A DNA stretch of 10,599 nt from an uncultured Lachnospiraceae bacterium (GTDB taxonomy: Bacteria > Bacillota > Clostridia > Lachnospirales > Lachnospiraceae): contig CALDIE010000162.1 in NCBI GenBank assembly GCA_937901625.1, forward strand, positions 1 to 10,599, written 5' to 3'. The notes beneath the pieces are model-generated. The model was not told the DNA's origin, did no database searches, and worked only from the letters and a program-made list of their open reading frames with translations. Numbering within the stretch: the stretch's first letter is position 1; each line of letters begins with the position of its first letter. Position numbers and translations under genes: made by a program. Shown here one piece after another: positions 1 to 6,343 of this stretch.

Positions 1-24
1 GTTCAGACGTGTGCTCTTCCGATC
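1..24. other. Illumina TruSeq adapter remnant at contig end
   Basis: The first 24 bases match, without mismatch, the 3' part of the standard Illumina TruSeq read-2 adapter, which ends in GCTCTTCCGATCT. The match stops at base 24: the adapter's last T is a C here. This stretch is library sequence, not genome. It places the window at the physical end of a contig and creates a false GTG start (base 11) and a false N-terminus for the murC fragment. Confidence 0.95.
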
Positions 25-25
25 C

Positions 26-931
26 TGTGAATATACAAACAGTTATCTTGAGTTTTTCCCCAGGATCAGCATCATCTTAAATGTAGAAGAAGATCATATG
101 GACTTCTTCCATGATCTTGCCGAGATCCGCGACTCTTTCCGCCGCTTCGCTTCCCTTTTACCGGAAGACGGAACGCTTATCATCAACGGAATGATCGATC
201 GTTACAGTGAACTCACCTCCGGTCTTTCCTGCGAAATCATCACATTCGGGGATACCGACGCTTTTGATTATTACCCGTCGGATATTACCTATGACGAAAA
301 CGGTCGCGCCGCTTATACCCTTCATCGAAGCGAACGGATCCTTACCTCCGGTTCATCCCTTTCCCCCACCGAAGATGTAAAACTCGGTGTTGTGGGAAAA
401 CACAACATCTTTAACTCCCTGGCGGCATTTGCTCTCGCGGACCGCCTGTCGATCACACCGGTCACCGTCACAAGTGCCCTCGAAGCCTTTAACGGTACCG
501 ATCGTCGTTTTGAAGAAAAAGGAAGCCTGGGCGATATAAAGATCATTGATGACTACGCGCATCACCCCACGGAGATCTCCGCTACCTTACAGGCTGCGCA
601 TCAATATCCTCACCATGAGATCTGGTGCGTCTTCCAGCCTCATACCTACACGCGCACGAAAGCCTTTCTTCCGGAGTTTTCCAAGGCTCTCTCCACGGCC
701 GATCATGTGATCCTTGCGGATATTTATGCTGCCAGAGAGACTGACACTCTGGGTATTTCCTCCGCGGATATCGTGGACGGGCTGACCGCCCTTGGCACAG
801 ACGCCTGCTATATCCCCGATTTTGACGGGATCGAGGCATATCTTCTCGAACATGTTAACAGCGGCGATCTGATCATCACCATGGGAGCGGGAAATATATG
901 CGCAGTGGGTGATCATTTGCTCGGAAAATAA
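26..931 (+). CDS. murC: UDP-N-acetylmuramate--L-alanine ligase (MurC), 5'-truncated
   Basis: MurC is the cytoplasmic ATP-dependent ligase that adds L-alanine to UDP-MurNAc, the first amino-acid step of peptidoglycan stem-peptide synthesis. About 301 residues are visible, against roughly 450-470 for the whole enzyme, so the N-terminal UDP-binding domain and the start of the ATPase domain are missing. What remains begins in the central ATPase domain, with the family's CEYTNSYLEFFP segment and the N-V-E-E-D-H-M-D-F-F motif (80-106). The Mur ligase C-terminal domain carries GKHNIFNSLAA (395-427), the very typical DDYAHHPTE motif (548-574), then QPHTYTRT and DIYAARE. It ends in TAA at 929-931. The first real codon is TGT at 26; everything before it is adapter. 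No convincing GC-rich terminator follows, only an AT-only inverted repeat (925-939) before a run of six T. Confidence 0.95.
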   Translation, partial: CEYTNSYLEFFPRISIILNVEEDHMDFFHDLAEIRDSFRRFASLLPEDGTLIINGMIDRYSELTSGLSCEIITFGDTDAFDYYPSDITYDENGRAAYTLHRSERILTSGSSLSPTEDVKLGVVGKHNIFNSLAAFALADRLSITPVTVTSALEAFNGTDRRFEEKGSLGDIKIIDDYAHHPTEISATLQAAHQYPHHEIWCVFQPHTYTRTKAFLPEFSKALSTADHVILADIYAARETDTLGISSADIVDGLTALGTDACYIPDFDGIEAYLLEHVNSGDLIITMGAGNICAVGDHLLGK

Positions 932-947
932 ATTATTTTAAACTTTT

Positions 948-1069
948 TTATCCCCACTCTGATTGTGGATATCTTTTGGCAAATCTGCGTTGATTCGGGT
1001 TCCTTATTTAGAGATATCCACATCATCCACAATCCCGCAAACCCTTATTTTATAAGGCTTTGTGGATAT
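948..1069. promoter_or_regulatory. Cluster of five DnaA-box-like 9-mers upstream of the dnaD-dnaC operon
   Basis: Five 9-mers, each one mismatch from the DnaA-box consensus TTATCCACA, lie within 122 bp: TTATCCCCA at 948-956 (+), ATATCCACA at 964-972 (-), ATATCCACA at 1014-1022 (+), TCATCCACA at 1023-1031 (+) and ATATCCACA at 1061-1069 (-). Three are identical. The block is preceded by an AT-rich stretch (925-951) and holds a short inverted repeat CCTTAT-TTT-ATAAGG (1043-1057). The last box ends 8 bp before the -35 hexamer of the operon promoter. The positions are read directly. DnaA binding is inferred, supported by the known DnaA control of the B. subtilis dnaB operon and by the replication genes immediately downstream. 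Confidence 0.7.
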
Positions 1070-1077
1070 CGTCTCTA

Positions 1078-1105
1078 TTGCTTTTTCACCCCCCTGTGCT
1101 ATAAT
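1078..1105 (+). promoter_or_regulatory. Extended -10 sigma-A promoter of dnaD-dnaC
   Basis: A perfect TATAAT (1100-1105) is preceded by TGC, giving the extended -10 form TGnTATAAT. A partial -35, TTGCTT (1078-1083), lies 16 bp upstream. The predicted transcription start near 1112 gives a leader of about 84 nt before the chosen dnaD start at 1196. The nearest DnaA-like box (1061-1069) sits just upstream of the -35, where a bound regulator could act. Confidence 0.75.
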
Positions 1106-1195
1106 TTGGATTGCTCGAAAGGCATATGTTTCCGGCTGTGACAGGCACGGTTTTGTATGGTTCGGGCAAACTCAACGAAACGAGGGGTGGCACAG

Positions 1196-2443
1196 ATGTA
1201 TTCCATACGACTGACCGAGGACAGGGCAATGCAGGCCGTTACTCTGCCCAACATATTTATCGATGAATATATGAAGGATGCGAATGCACTGCAGCTCAAG
1301 GTATATCTGTATCTTCTTCGTGCGCTTTCCGATACTGAACCTCTTTCCATAGAAAGGATTCTTGACTTTGTAAACGACACCGAGCGTGAGGTTCGCCGTG
1401 CCCTGATGTACTGGGAAAAACAGGGTGTACTGTATTTGGATACAGACCCTTCCGTTCCCGATAAGGGCGGTTTGGAAAGGATCAGCGCAATTCACTTGTG
1501 TGATCTCGGCTCCTCCTACACCCCCTCCCTGCCCGGAAGGATGGTATTCCCTATGACAACCAATTCGAATGAATCTTTTTCGGAAGATGAAGTCTCCGTT
1601 CCTTCCAAAAACGAGACTCCTGCCGCTTCCGAGGCACCTGTTGCAGAGATATCCGAAACGCCTCTTCGCAAGGTATATACCACAGAGGAGTGTTCCCGTA
1701 TCAAGAACAGTTATACTGCAGAGGATCTTCTCTCCTTCAAACAGGAGGGCGATGCGATCTTTGTATTGATGGTGGCCGAGCAGTATCTTCAGCACTTTGT
1801 CACCCCCTCCGAGATGCGGACGCTGATGTTCTTTCTTCATGAACTCCACTTCTCTCCGGATCTGACGGATTATCTGCTGCAGTATTGTATCGGAAAGGAT
1901 CAGCGCGCTTTCTATGAGATAGAAAAGGTCGCTCTTGGCTGGTACGAGAAGAATATTACCACCGTTAACGAGGCTAAGGCACTCAGTTCCAAAAAGGATC
2001 CCAATGCAACCGCCATCATGCAGATGTTGGGCAAAAGGGGTACTCCCGCGCCGCAGGAATCCGCCTTTATACACCGCTGGTTACACACATACGGTTTTTC
2101 TATGGAAGTGATCACCGAGGCATGCAATCGTACTGTCCTCTCCGTTGATCACAACCATTTTAAATACGCGGACGCGATCCTTCGCAACTGGCACAAGGAA
2201 AAGGTAAACACTTTGGAAGATATCGCAAGGATTGATGAGAAGTTCCGCAATACACAGCGCGGATCTGCGGCATCCTCCGCGTCCACTGCTACGCCTAAAA
2301 AGACCCGCTCGATGCCCCGGGCTTCCGCTCCTTCCAAAAACAGTACCTTTTGTAATATTGAAGAGCAGCAATATGATTTCAGTGCCCTGGAGGAATATTT
2401 TTCCGGCAAGGGTAAAACTAAAACCGGAAGTAAAAAAGACTAA
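1196..2443 (+). CDS. dnaD: DnaD/DnaB-like replication initiation protein with tandem DnaD domains
   Basis: Predicted primosomal protein that remodels DNA at origins or restart sites and helps recruit the helicase loader. The 415-aa product has an N-terminal winged-helix-like domain (about residues 15-80), a low-complexity linker rich in Ser, Glu, Pro and Ala (about 105-165), then two DnaD/DnaB_2-type helical repeats (about 172-262 and 287-347). The second repeat has the family signature YxxxIxxxW (Tyr324, Ile328, Trp332). The tail is rich in Ser, Lys and Ala. The start at 1196 was chosen because GAGGGGTGG (1182-1190) lies just upstream; the in-frame ATG at 1157 has no good Shine-Dalgarno and would add 13 residues. 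It stops 11 bp before the dnaC-like gene. B. subtilis DnaB also has two such domains and DnaD one, so the layout is closer to DnaB; the symbol follows clostridial usage. Confidence 0.85.
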   Translation: MYSIRLTEDRAMQAVTLPNIFIDEYMKDANALQLKVYLYLLRALSDTEPLSIERILDFVNDTEREVRRALMYWEKQGVLYLDTDPSVPDKGGLERISAIHLCDLGSSYTPSLPGRMVFPMTTNSNESFSEDEVSVPSKNETPAASEAPVAEISETPLRKVYTTEECSRIKNSYTAEDLLSFKQEGDAIFVLMVAEQYLQHFVTPSEMRTLMFFLHELHFSPDLTDYLLQYCIGKDQRAFYEIEKVALGWYEKNITTVNEAKALSSKKDPNATAIMQMLGKRGTPAPQESAFIHRWLHTYGFSMEVITEACNRTVLSVDHNHFKYADAILRNWHKEKVNTLEDIARIDEKFRNTQRGSAASSASTATPKKTRSMPRASAPSKNSTFCNIEEQQYDFSALEEYFSGKGKTKTGSKKD

Positions 2444-2454
2444 GGAGTTGTCCC

Positions 2455-3447
2455 ATGGCTATCAACAAGCAGCAGTACAATGAGATTTTGCGTAAATACG
2501 AAAGGCGGCGAGAGGAAAACGCAAGCATATCCGAACGTCGTCTTGAAGAAGTTCACGCCAAAATTCCCGGGTACTCTCTCCTCGAGCAGGAAGTTGTCGA
2601 TCTTTCCACACAGTGCAGCCGTGCCATGATCAACGCGTCTTCCCCTGCGGAGGCGGCTTCTTTTAGTTCTTCTTTAAAGCAGAAACTTATCCGTCTGACT
2701 TCCGGAAAAAAGGATCTGTTGCGACAGGCGGGATTTCCCGAAGATTACCTGGAGCCGGTCTATACCTGTTCGAAGTGTCACGATACGGGCTATACTGATA
2801 ACGAGAAGTGCTCCTGTTTCAGGGATATGGAACTTGAATATTTATATGAAGAAACCAGGATACGCGACATTCTTAAAGAGAACAATTTCTCTTTTCTTTC
2901 TTATGATTATTATCAGGATGACGAGCTGCGTATGTTCCGGGAGGCCGTAACTACCAGCTATAATTTCATCGACAATTTTTCAACCGACTATCAGAACATA
3001 CTGTTTTACGGTCCTGTGGGGTGCGGGAAATCCTTTCTTTCTTCCTGCATAGCAAAAGAGCTGTTAGACAGGGGACATTCCGTTCTCTATTTCAGCTCTT
3101 CTCTCCTGTTTCAAAACATTTCGTCTGTTTATTTTTCAGCCGATAAAGCCCCCTTGACCGATCTGTATGACACGCTTTATAATACAGATTTGTTGATCAT
3201 TGATGACCTTGGCACCGAGTTCGCCAATGAGTTCGTGCGCAGCCAGCTCTTTCTTCTTTTGAACGAGCGTATTCTGCGCAAAAAATCCATCATCATATCA
3301 ACCAACCTGACTTTAGAGGATCTGCGAACCATCTACTCTGACCGCTTTTTTTCCAGATTGGTAGGCATTTGCAAGATCCACCGCTTATCATGCAAGGATA
3401 TCCGTATCCAGAAAAAACTGGAGCAGGAAACCAAAGCCGGTTCCTAA
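2455..3447 (+). CDS. dnaC: DnaC/DnaI-like replicative helicase loader, AAA+ ATPase
   Basis: Predicted ATPase that loads the replicative DnaB-type helicase onto DNA opened by DnaA. The 330-aa product has a charged, helical N-terminal helicase-binding region (about 1-95). A cysteine cluster CxxC-x10-CxC follows (Cys105, Cys108, Cys119, Cys121), matching the zinc site of DnaI-type loaders. The AAA+ core has Walker A GPVGCGKS (186-193) and Walker B LLIIDDLG (246-253). Near the C-terminus is a conserved SDRFFSRL segment of the kind that holds the sensor/arginine-finger residues of this family. AAGGAG (2442-2447) overlaps the dnaD stop and lies 7 nt before the ATG. The gene therefore shares the dnaD transcript, and pairing an initiator with its loader is typical of Bacillota. 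IstB-type transposition ATPases are related, but no transposase is adjacent and the zinc cluster favours a loader. Confidence 0.9.
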   Translation: MAINKQQYNEILRKYERRREENASISERRLEEVHAKIPGYSLLEQEVVDLSTQCSRAMINASSPAEAASFSSSLKQKLIRLTSGKKDLLRQAGFPEDYLEPVYTCSKCHDTGYTDNEKCSCFRDMELEYLYEETRIRDILKENNFSFLSYDYYQDDELRMFREAVTTSYNFIDNFSTDYQNILFYGPVGCGKSFLSSCIAKELLDRGHSVLYFSSSLLFQNISSVYFSADKAPLTDLYDTLYNTDLLIIDDLGTEFANEFVRSQLFLLLNERILRKKSIIISTNLTLEDLRTIYSDRFFSRLVGICKIHRLSCKDIRIQKKLEQETKAGS

Positions 3448-3499
3448 TGGATTTTCCATATATATACACCATTTCAGGAAAAAGAAAGTGAGGCCCATC

Positions 3500-4687
3500 A
3501 TGTCCACAAGTAAAGAAGAAGTACGCAATTTGGAGACGATTCCCGTAGGTTCCCTCGGCATCATCCCTCTGGAGGGATGCTACCATCTCGGCGAAAAAGT
3601 CAATCAGTATCTGGTTGACTGGAGAACCACCCGTGAAAACGAACACGCAGACAGCCTGTCCTTTAGCGGATACAAAAAGGATACCTACATGATCAAAGCA
3701 GATGTTCCCCGTTTTGGTTCCGGTGAAGCCAAGGCCGTGATCAATGAATCTGTCCGAGGCGTTGATCTCTTCCTTATGGTAGATGTATGTAACTACAGCC
3801 TGACCTACTCCATCTTCGGTCAGACAAATCATATGTCTCCCGACGATCACTATCAGGATCTGAAGCGTGTTATCGCTGCTGTCGGAGGAAAAGCAAGACG
3901 TATCACCGTTATCATGCCTTTCCTTTATGAGAGCCGTCAGCATAAAAGAAGCACCAGAGAGTCCTTAGATTGCGCGCTTGCTCTTCAGGAACTCGTAAAC
4001 ATGGGCGTAGACAATATCATAACATTTGACGCGCACGATCCCCGTGTACAGAATTCCATTCCTTTGAACGGATTTGAGACAGTTCAGCCCGCTTACCAGT
4101 TCCTAAAGGCACTCCTTAAGAATGTCAAGGATCTGAAACTCGACGCTGACCACATGATGGTCATCAGCCCGGACGAAGGCGGTATGGGTCGCGCAATTTA
4201 CATCGCCAACATGCTGGGTCTTGATATGGGTATGTTCTATAAGAGAAGAGACTACACCCGCATCGTAAACGGCAAGAACCCCATCGTTGCGCACGAATTC
4301 CTCGGCACAAATGTTGAAGGAAAGGATATGATCATCATCGATGATATGATCGCATCCGGCGACAGCATGATCGAGGTTGCTACTGAATTGAAGGCCCGCA
4401 AGGCAAACCGCATCTTTGTATTCACTACTTTCGGTCTTTTCACCAGCGGTTTGGAGAAATTTGATGAAGCATATGAAAAGGGTATCATCACTAAGGTTCT
4501 TACAACAAACCTTGTATATCAGACACCCGAACTCCTAGAACGTGACTGGTACATCAATTGTGACCTCAGCAAATATATCGCATACATCATCGACACCCTA
4601 AATCACGATGTTTCGATCAGCGATCTGCTCAATCCCAGTGACAGGATCCAGAACCTGGTTGCACGTTATAAGAGCGAAAATAATTAA
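3500..4687 (+). CDS. prs: Ribose-phosphate pyrophosphokinase (PRPP synthetase), long clostridial form
   Basis: Cytoplasmic enzyme that makes PRPP from ribose 5-phosphate and ATP for purine, pyrimidine, NAD, histidine and tryptophan synthesis. The 395-aa product is clearly longer than the usual 310-320 aa. Visible family elements are an ATP-binding-like segment PFLYESRQHKRSTRES, the FDAHDPRVQ motif with the conserved His179, the KRR-x5 flexible-loop region, and the PRPP-binding loop IIIDDMIASGDS (Asp281, Asp282, Ser286-Asp288). Several motifs differ from the classical form: the loop reads DDMIASGDS rather than DDMIDTAGT, and NSI replaces QGFF after the histidine. GTGAGG (3488-3493) sits 6 nt before the ATG at 3500, so the GTG at 3488 is part of the ribosome binding site. 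The gene lies 52 bp behind dnaC without a terminator; a weak -10 (TATACA, 3463-3468) could add a promoter. Confidence 0.88.
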   Translation: MSTSKEEVRNLETIPVGSLGIIPLEGCYHLGEKVNQYLVDWRTTRENEHADSLSFSGYKKDTYMIKADVPRFGSGEAKAVINESVRGVDLFLMVDVCNYSLTYSIFGQTNHMSPDDHYQDLKRVIAAVGGKARRITVIMPFLYESRQHKRSTRESLDCALALQELVNMGVDNIITFDAHDPRVQNSIPLNGFETVQPAYQFLKALLKNVKDLKLDADHMMVISPDEGGMGRAIYIANMLGLDMGMFYKRRDYTRIVNGKNPIVAHEFLGTNVEGKDMIIIDDMIASGDSMIEVATELKARKANRIFVFTTFGLFTSGLEKFDEAYEKGIITKVLTTNLVYQTPELLERDWYINCDLSKYIAYIIDTLNHDVSISDLLNPSDRIQNLVARYKSENN

Positions 4688-4694
4688 AAAATAC

Positions 4695-4712
4695 TATGTA
4701 TGGAAATACATA
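4695..4712. repeat. Short perfect inverted repeat (stem-loop 1 of 3 in the prs-queT spacer)
   Basis: TATGTAT (4695-4701) and ATACATA (4706-4712) pair perfectly around GGAA, giving a 7-bp stem with a tetraloop. On the minus strand it is followed by GTATTTTTTAATTA, a T-rich tail as in an intrinsic terminator. On the plus strand it is followed by A residues. Confidence 0.6.
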
Positions 4713-4713
4713 A

Positions 4714-4750
4714 AAAGTGCATGGGAAGACTGATCCTTTCCATGCACTTT
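4714..4750. terminator. Strong stem-loop after prs, probable (possibly bidirectional) terminator
   Basis: Eleven perfect base pairs (4714-4724 with 4740-4750, AAAGTGCATGG/CCATGCACTTT) are extended by one G-T and two A-T pairs around a 9-nt loop (4728-4736). Read on the plus strand it ends in only three T before AAGTGAG, a weak U-tract for terminating prs. Read on the minus strand the stem runs into five consecutive T (complement of 4712-4716), a better terminator. It may therefore stop transcripts from both sides, or mainly antisense RNA. Confidence 0.65.
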
Positions 4751-4751
4751 A

Positions 4752-4793
4752 AGTGAGTTCGAAACCATCCTCACTCAAAACAAAACTAAGGAG
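4752..4793 (+). promoter_or_regulatory. Candidate preQ1-I riboswitch in the queT leader
   Basis: A 6-bp stem (4752-4757 with 4770-4775) closes a 12-nt loop that starts UUC and ends in C. An A-rich tail ending AAAACUAAGGAG follows, and that ending contains the ribosome binding site (4788-4793) 7 nt before the queT ATG. Stem, 12-nt loop, loop-closing C, A-rich tail and CUAAGG ending line up with the class I preQ1 aptamer as known from the B. subtilis queC leader. Burying the AAGGAG would give translational repression. The pseudoknot pairing is the weak point: the loop reads UUCGAAACCAUC, and only UUC with GGA, or CC with GG, is obvious. The assignment rests on shape plus gene context. Confidence 0.5.
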
Positions 4794-4800
4794 AATACAA

Positions 4801-5313
4801 ATGAATAACCACGCAAAAGTACGTTCTATCGCACAAGGCGGTATTATTGCCGCTCTTTATGTTGTCTTGACGCTCATCGCAAATGCTCTGGGTCTGGCCA
4901 ATTACGAAATACAGGTCCGTTTCTCTGAAGCACTTACCATCCTTCCGTTTTTCACTCCCGCTGCCATCCCCGGTCTTTTCGCCGGCTGTCTTTTATCCAA
5001 TATCTTAACCGGATGCGCAATATGGGATATCGTTTTCGGAAGTCTCGCCACCCTGATCGGTGCGATCGGTACATGGTGGATCTCTCATAAAACAAAACTT
5101 CCTGCCATGGCAAAAATCTATTTTTCCCCGCTTCCGCCCATTATCGCAAATGTTATCGTTGTTCCGCAGGTTCTCTCCCGTGTATATATGCTGCCGGGGA
5201 CCATCCTGTATTTTTCTCTTACCGTGGGTGCCGGCGAGGTGATCTCCTGCGGAATACTGGGATTGTTACTCCTCTTTGTCCTGCGCAAGCGAAATCTTCT
5301 TACGGATTTATGA
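4801..5313 (+). CDS. queT: QueT family queuosine-precursor (preQ1-type) transporter
   Basis: Small integral membrane protein, the substrate-binding S component of an ECF-type transporter that imports a queuosine precursor for modifying the wobble base of GUN-anticodon tRNAs. The 170-aa product is of typical family length and has about five to six hydrophobic segments. It shows the QueT-like stretches YEIQVRFSEALTILPFF, PGLFAGCLLSNIL and DIVFGSLATLIGAIGTWW, with PPIIANVIVVP and GAGEVISCGILG later. The ATG at 4801 was chosen for the AAGGAG 7 nt upstream; an in-frame GTG at 4753 lies inside the leader stem and is rejected. No ECF energising subunits lie nearby, as expected for a group II ECF system with a shared module. 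The stop codon overlaps the end of the convergent nucleotidyltransferase gene. Confidence 0.92.
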   Translation: MNNHAKVRSIAQGGIIAALYVVLTLIANALGLANYEIQVRFSEALTILPFFTPAAIPGLFAGCLLSNILTGCAIWDIVFGSLATLIGAIGTWWISHKTKLPAMAKIYFSPLPPIIANVIVVPQVLSRVYMLPGTILYFSLTVGAGEVISCGILGLLLLFVLRKRNLLTDL

Positions 5314-6237
5314 CCAAAGTTTTTCGGGGTATACTCCCGCTTCTTTCAATTTGCGGATGGAATCCATCACGAAGGGTTTATCTTCTTTATAGGTAACGCC
5401 AAACCACTGATCGGCGGAAGAAAGAACCTTAACGGACGCCTTTCCCTCTTTCACAAGACGACCTACCTCGATCGGGAGAAAGCACTCGGACTTTAACGGA
5501 TTCTTATCCATCTCCTCCGCGAAAAATCTCTCTAAAGACCGGTCAAGTTCTTCAAAGATGGAAGGGTCAAATCCCCACATATTCATGGATACCAGGGTAT
5601 CCACACTGATCGGCTGATAGGTGGTTCCGTCATCTTCCGTATAACGGGCTCCGTCAGGCGTTTTTTCGATCTTGGTCAATTCCTGGATAAATGTCAGATA
5701 CCCGTCTTCATCCATTCTGCAGCACCCTCTGGCTACGGAACCGTGCTCCGTTAAGGTATTCTTCAGGCGATACCCTACCATGCAAAAATGTTTTTTTCCG
5801 TCATCCGTACTGTTTTCCTCCTGCAAAAACCCGGCCAGACTGCGGTACGCGTCCACACCATAATAATCATCGGAATTGATCACCGCAAAAGGCTCTTTAA
5901 CGACATCCTTGCAGCAGGCGATGGCATGAGCTGTCCCCCAGGGCTTTACGCGCCCCTCCGGGATCTGTACTCCCGCGGGAATAGTATCCATATCCTGAAA
6001 TACATACTCTACAGGTACAAAGCGGCTGACCGCGTCACCAACACACTTCCTGAAATCTGCTTCATTCTCTCTCTTAATGATAAATACAACTTTTCCAAAT
6101 CCCGCGCGTAAAGCATCATAAATCGAAAAGTCAATGATCTTATGCTGCTGCTCATCGATCGGATCGATCTGCTTTAATCCACCGTACCGGCTCCCCATTC
6201 CGGCTGCCAGAATAACCAACGTAGGTTTGATACCCAT
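5308..6237 (-). CDS. Sugar-phosphate nucleotidyltransferase-like protein
   Basis: Predicted cytoplasmic nucleotidyltransferase that joins an NTP to a phosphorylated sugar or alcohol and releases pyrophosphate. The 309-aa product opens with the Rossmann-type signature LAAGMGSRYGGLKQ (residues 10-23), whose GxGxRxGG...K binds the nucleotide. It has the metal-binding NSDDYYG motif (Asp123, Asp124) and, between them, KPWGTAHAIACCKD, which resembles the substrate-side GTA segment of NTP_transferase enzymes. The substrate cannot be read from sequence: UDP-glucose, CDP-alcohol or other activated sugars are possible. ATG 6237 was chosen because AGAGAGG (complement of 6246-6252) lies 8 nt upstream; an in-frame ATG at 6276 lacks such a site. 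It has its own promoter (6388-6416) and overlaps queT tail to tail by 6 bp. It may also receive readthrough from the acyltransferase operon, where it could supply a precursor, but that link is inferred. Confidence 0.85.
   Translation of the reverse strand: MGIKPTLVILAAGMGSRYGGLKQIDPIDEQQHKIIDFSIYDALRAGFGKVVFIIKRENEADFRKCVGDAVSRFVPVEYVFQDMDTIPAGVQIPEGRVKPWGTAHAIACCKDVVKEPFAVINSDDYYGVDAYRSLAGFLQEENSTDDGKKHFCMVGYRLKNTLTEHGSVARGCCRMDEDGYLTFIQELTKIEKTPDGARYTEDDGTTYQPISVDTLVSMNMWGFDPSIFEELDRSLERFFAEEMDKNPLKSECFLPIEVGRLVKEGKASVKVLSSADQWFGVTYKEDKPFVMDSIRKLKEAGVYPEKLWS
5325..5349 (+). terminator. Weak terminator-like hairpin downstream of queT
   Basis: CGGGG (5325-5329) pairs with TCCCG (5335-5339) around TATAC, followed by the T-rich CTTCTTTC. 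It begins 12 bp after the queT stop, inside the 3' coding end of the convergent gene. The stem is only 5 bp and the T-run is interrupted, so this is a possible terminator only. Confidence 0.35.
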
Positions 6238-6322
6238 ATGAATTACCTCTCTCTCCCATATATTTGTATAACGCAATCCCCTTAGGATCTGTTCAAAAAT
6301 AAATCTTCACAATTGACTAATT

Positions 6323-6343
6323 CAGATGCACATCTGCTGCATC
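6323..6343. repeat. Overlapping inverted repeats in the nucleotidyltransferase leader
   Basis: CAGATG (6323-6328) faces CATCTG (6331-6336) across two bases. Overlapping it, GATGCA (6325-6330) faces TGCATC (6338-6343) across seven. The two pairings are mutually exclusive in RNA. Both lie in the predicted leader of about 143 nt upstream of the minus-strand gene. They could be an operator or alternative leader folds; no function is known. Confidence 0.35.

Noticed and set aside
925..949. AT-only inverted repeat plus T-run after murC as an intrinsic terminator
   Set aside because: The stem AAAATAA/TTATTTT is A-T only with a one-base centre, so it would not form a stable terminator hairpin.
925..1105. 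Chromosomal origin (oriC)
   Set aside because: Boxes and an AT-rich tract are present, but neither dnaA nor dnaN is here and all boxes carry a mismatch; operon regulation is the simpler explanation.
1157..1195. Upstream ATG adding 13 residues to the DnaD-like protein
   Set aside because: No Shine-Dalgarno precedes it, whereas GAGGGGTGG is well placed for the ATG at 1196.
1172..2074. 300-aa open frame on the minus strand opposite the dnaD-like gene
   Set aside because: It lies wholly antisense to a well-supported gene with recognisable domains, has no Shine-Dalgarno or promoter, and its translation shows no family resemblance.
2455..3447. IstB-type insertion-sequence ATPase
   Set aside because: No transposase or terminal repeats are nearby, and the cysteine cluster and dnaD neighbour fit a helicase loader.
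3488..3499. GTG start four codons upstream for prs
   Set aside because: The GTG is part of the GTGAGG ribosome binding site that serves the ATG at 3500.
4753..4800. GTG start giving a 16-residue extension of QueT
   Set aside because: It sits inside the leader hairpin and lacks a ribosome binding site; AAGGAG at 4788-4793 fits the ATG at 4801.
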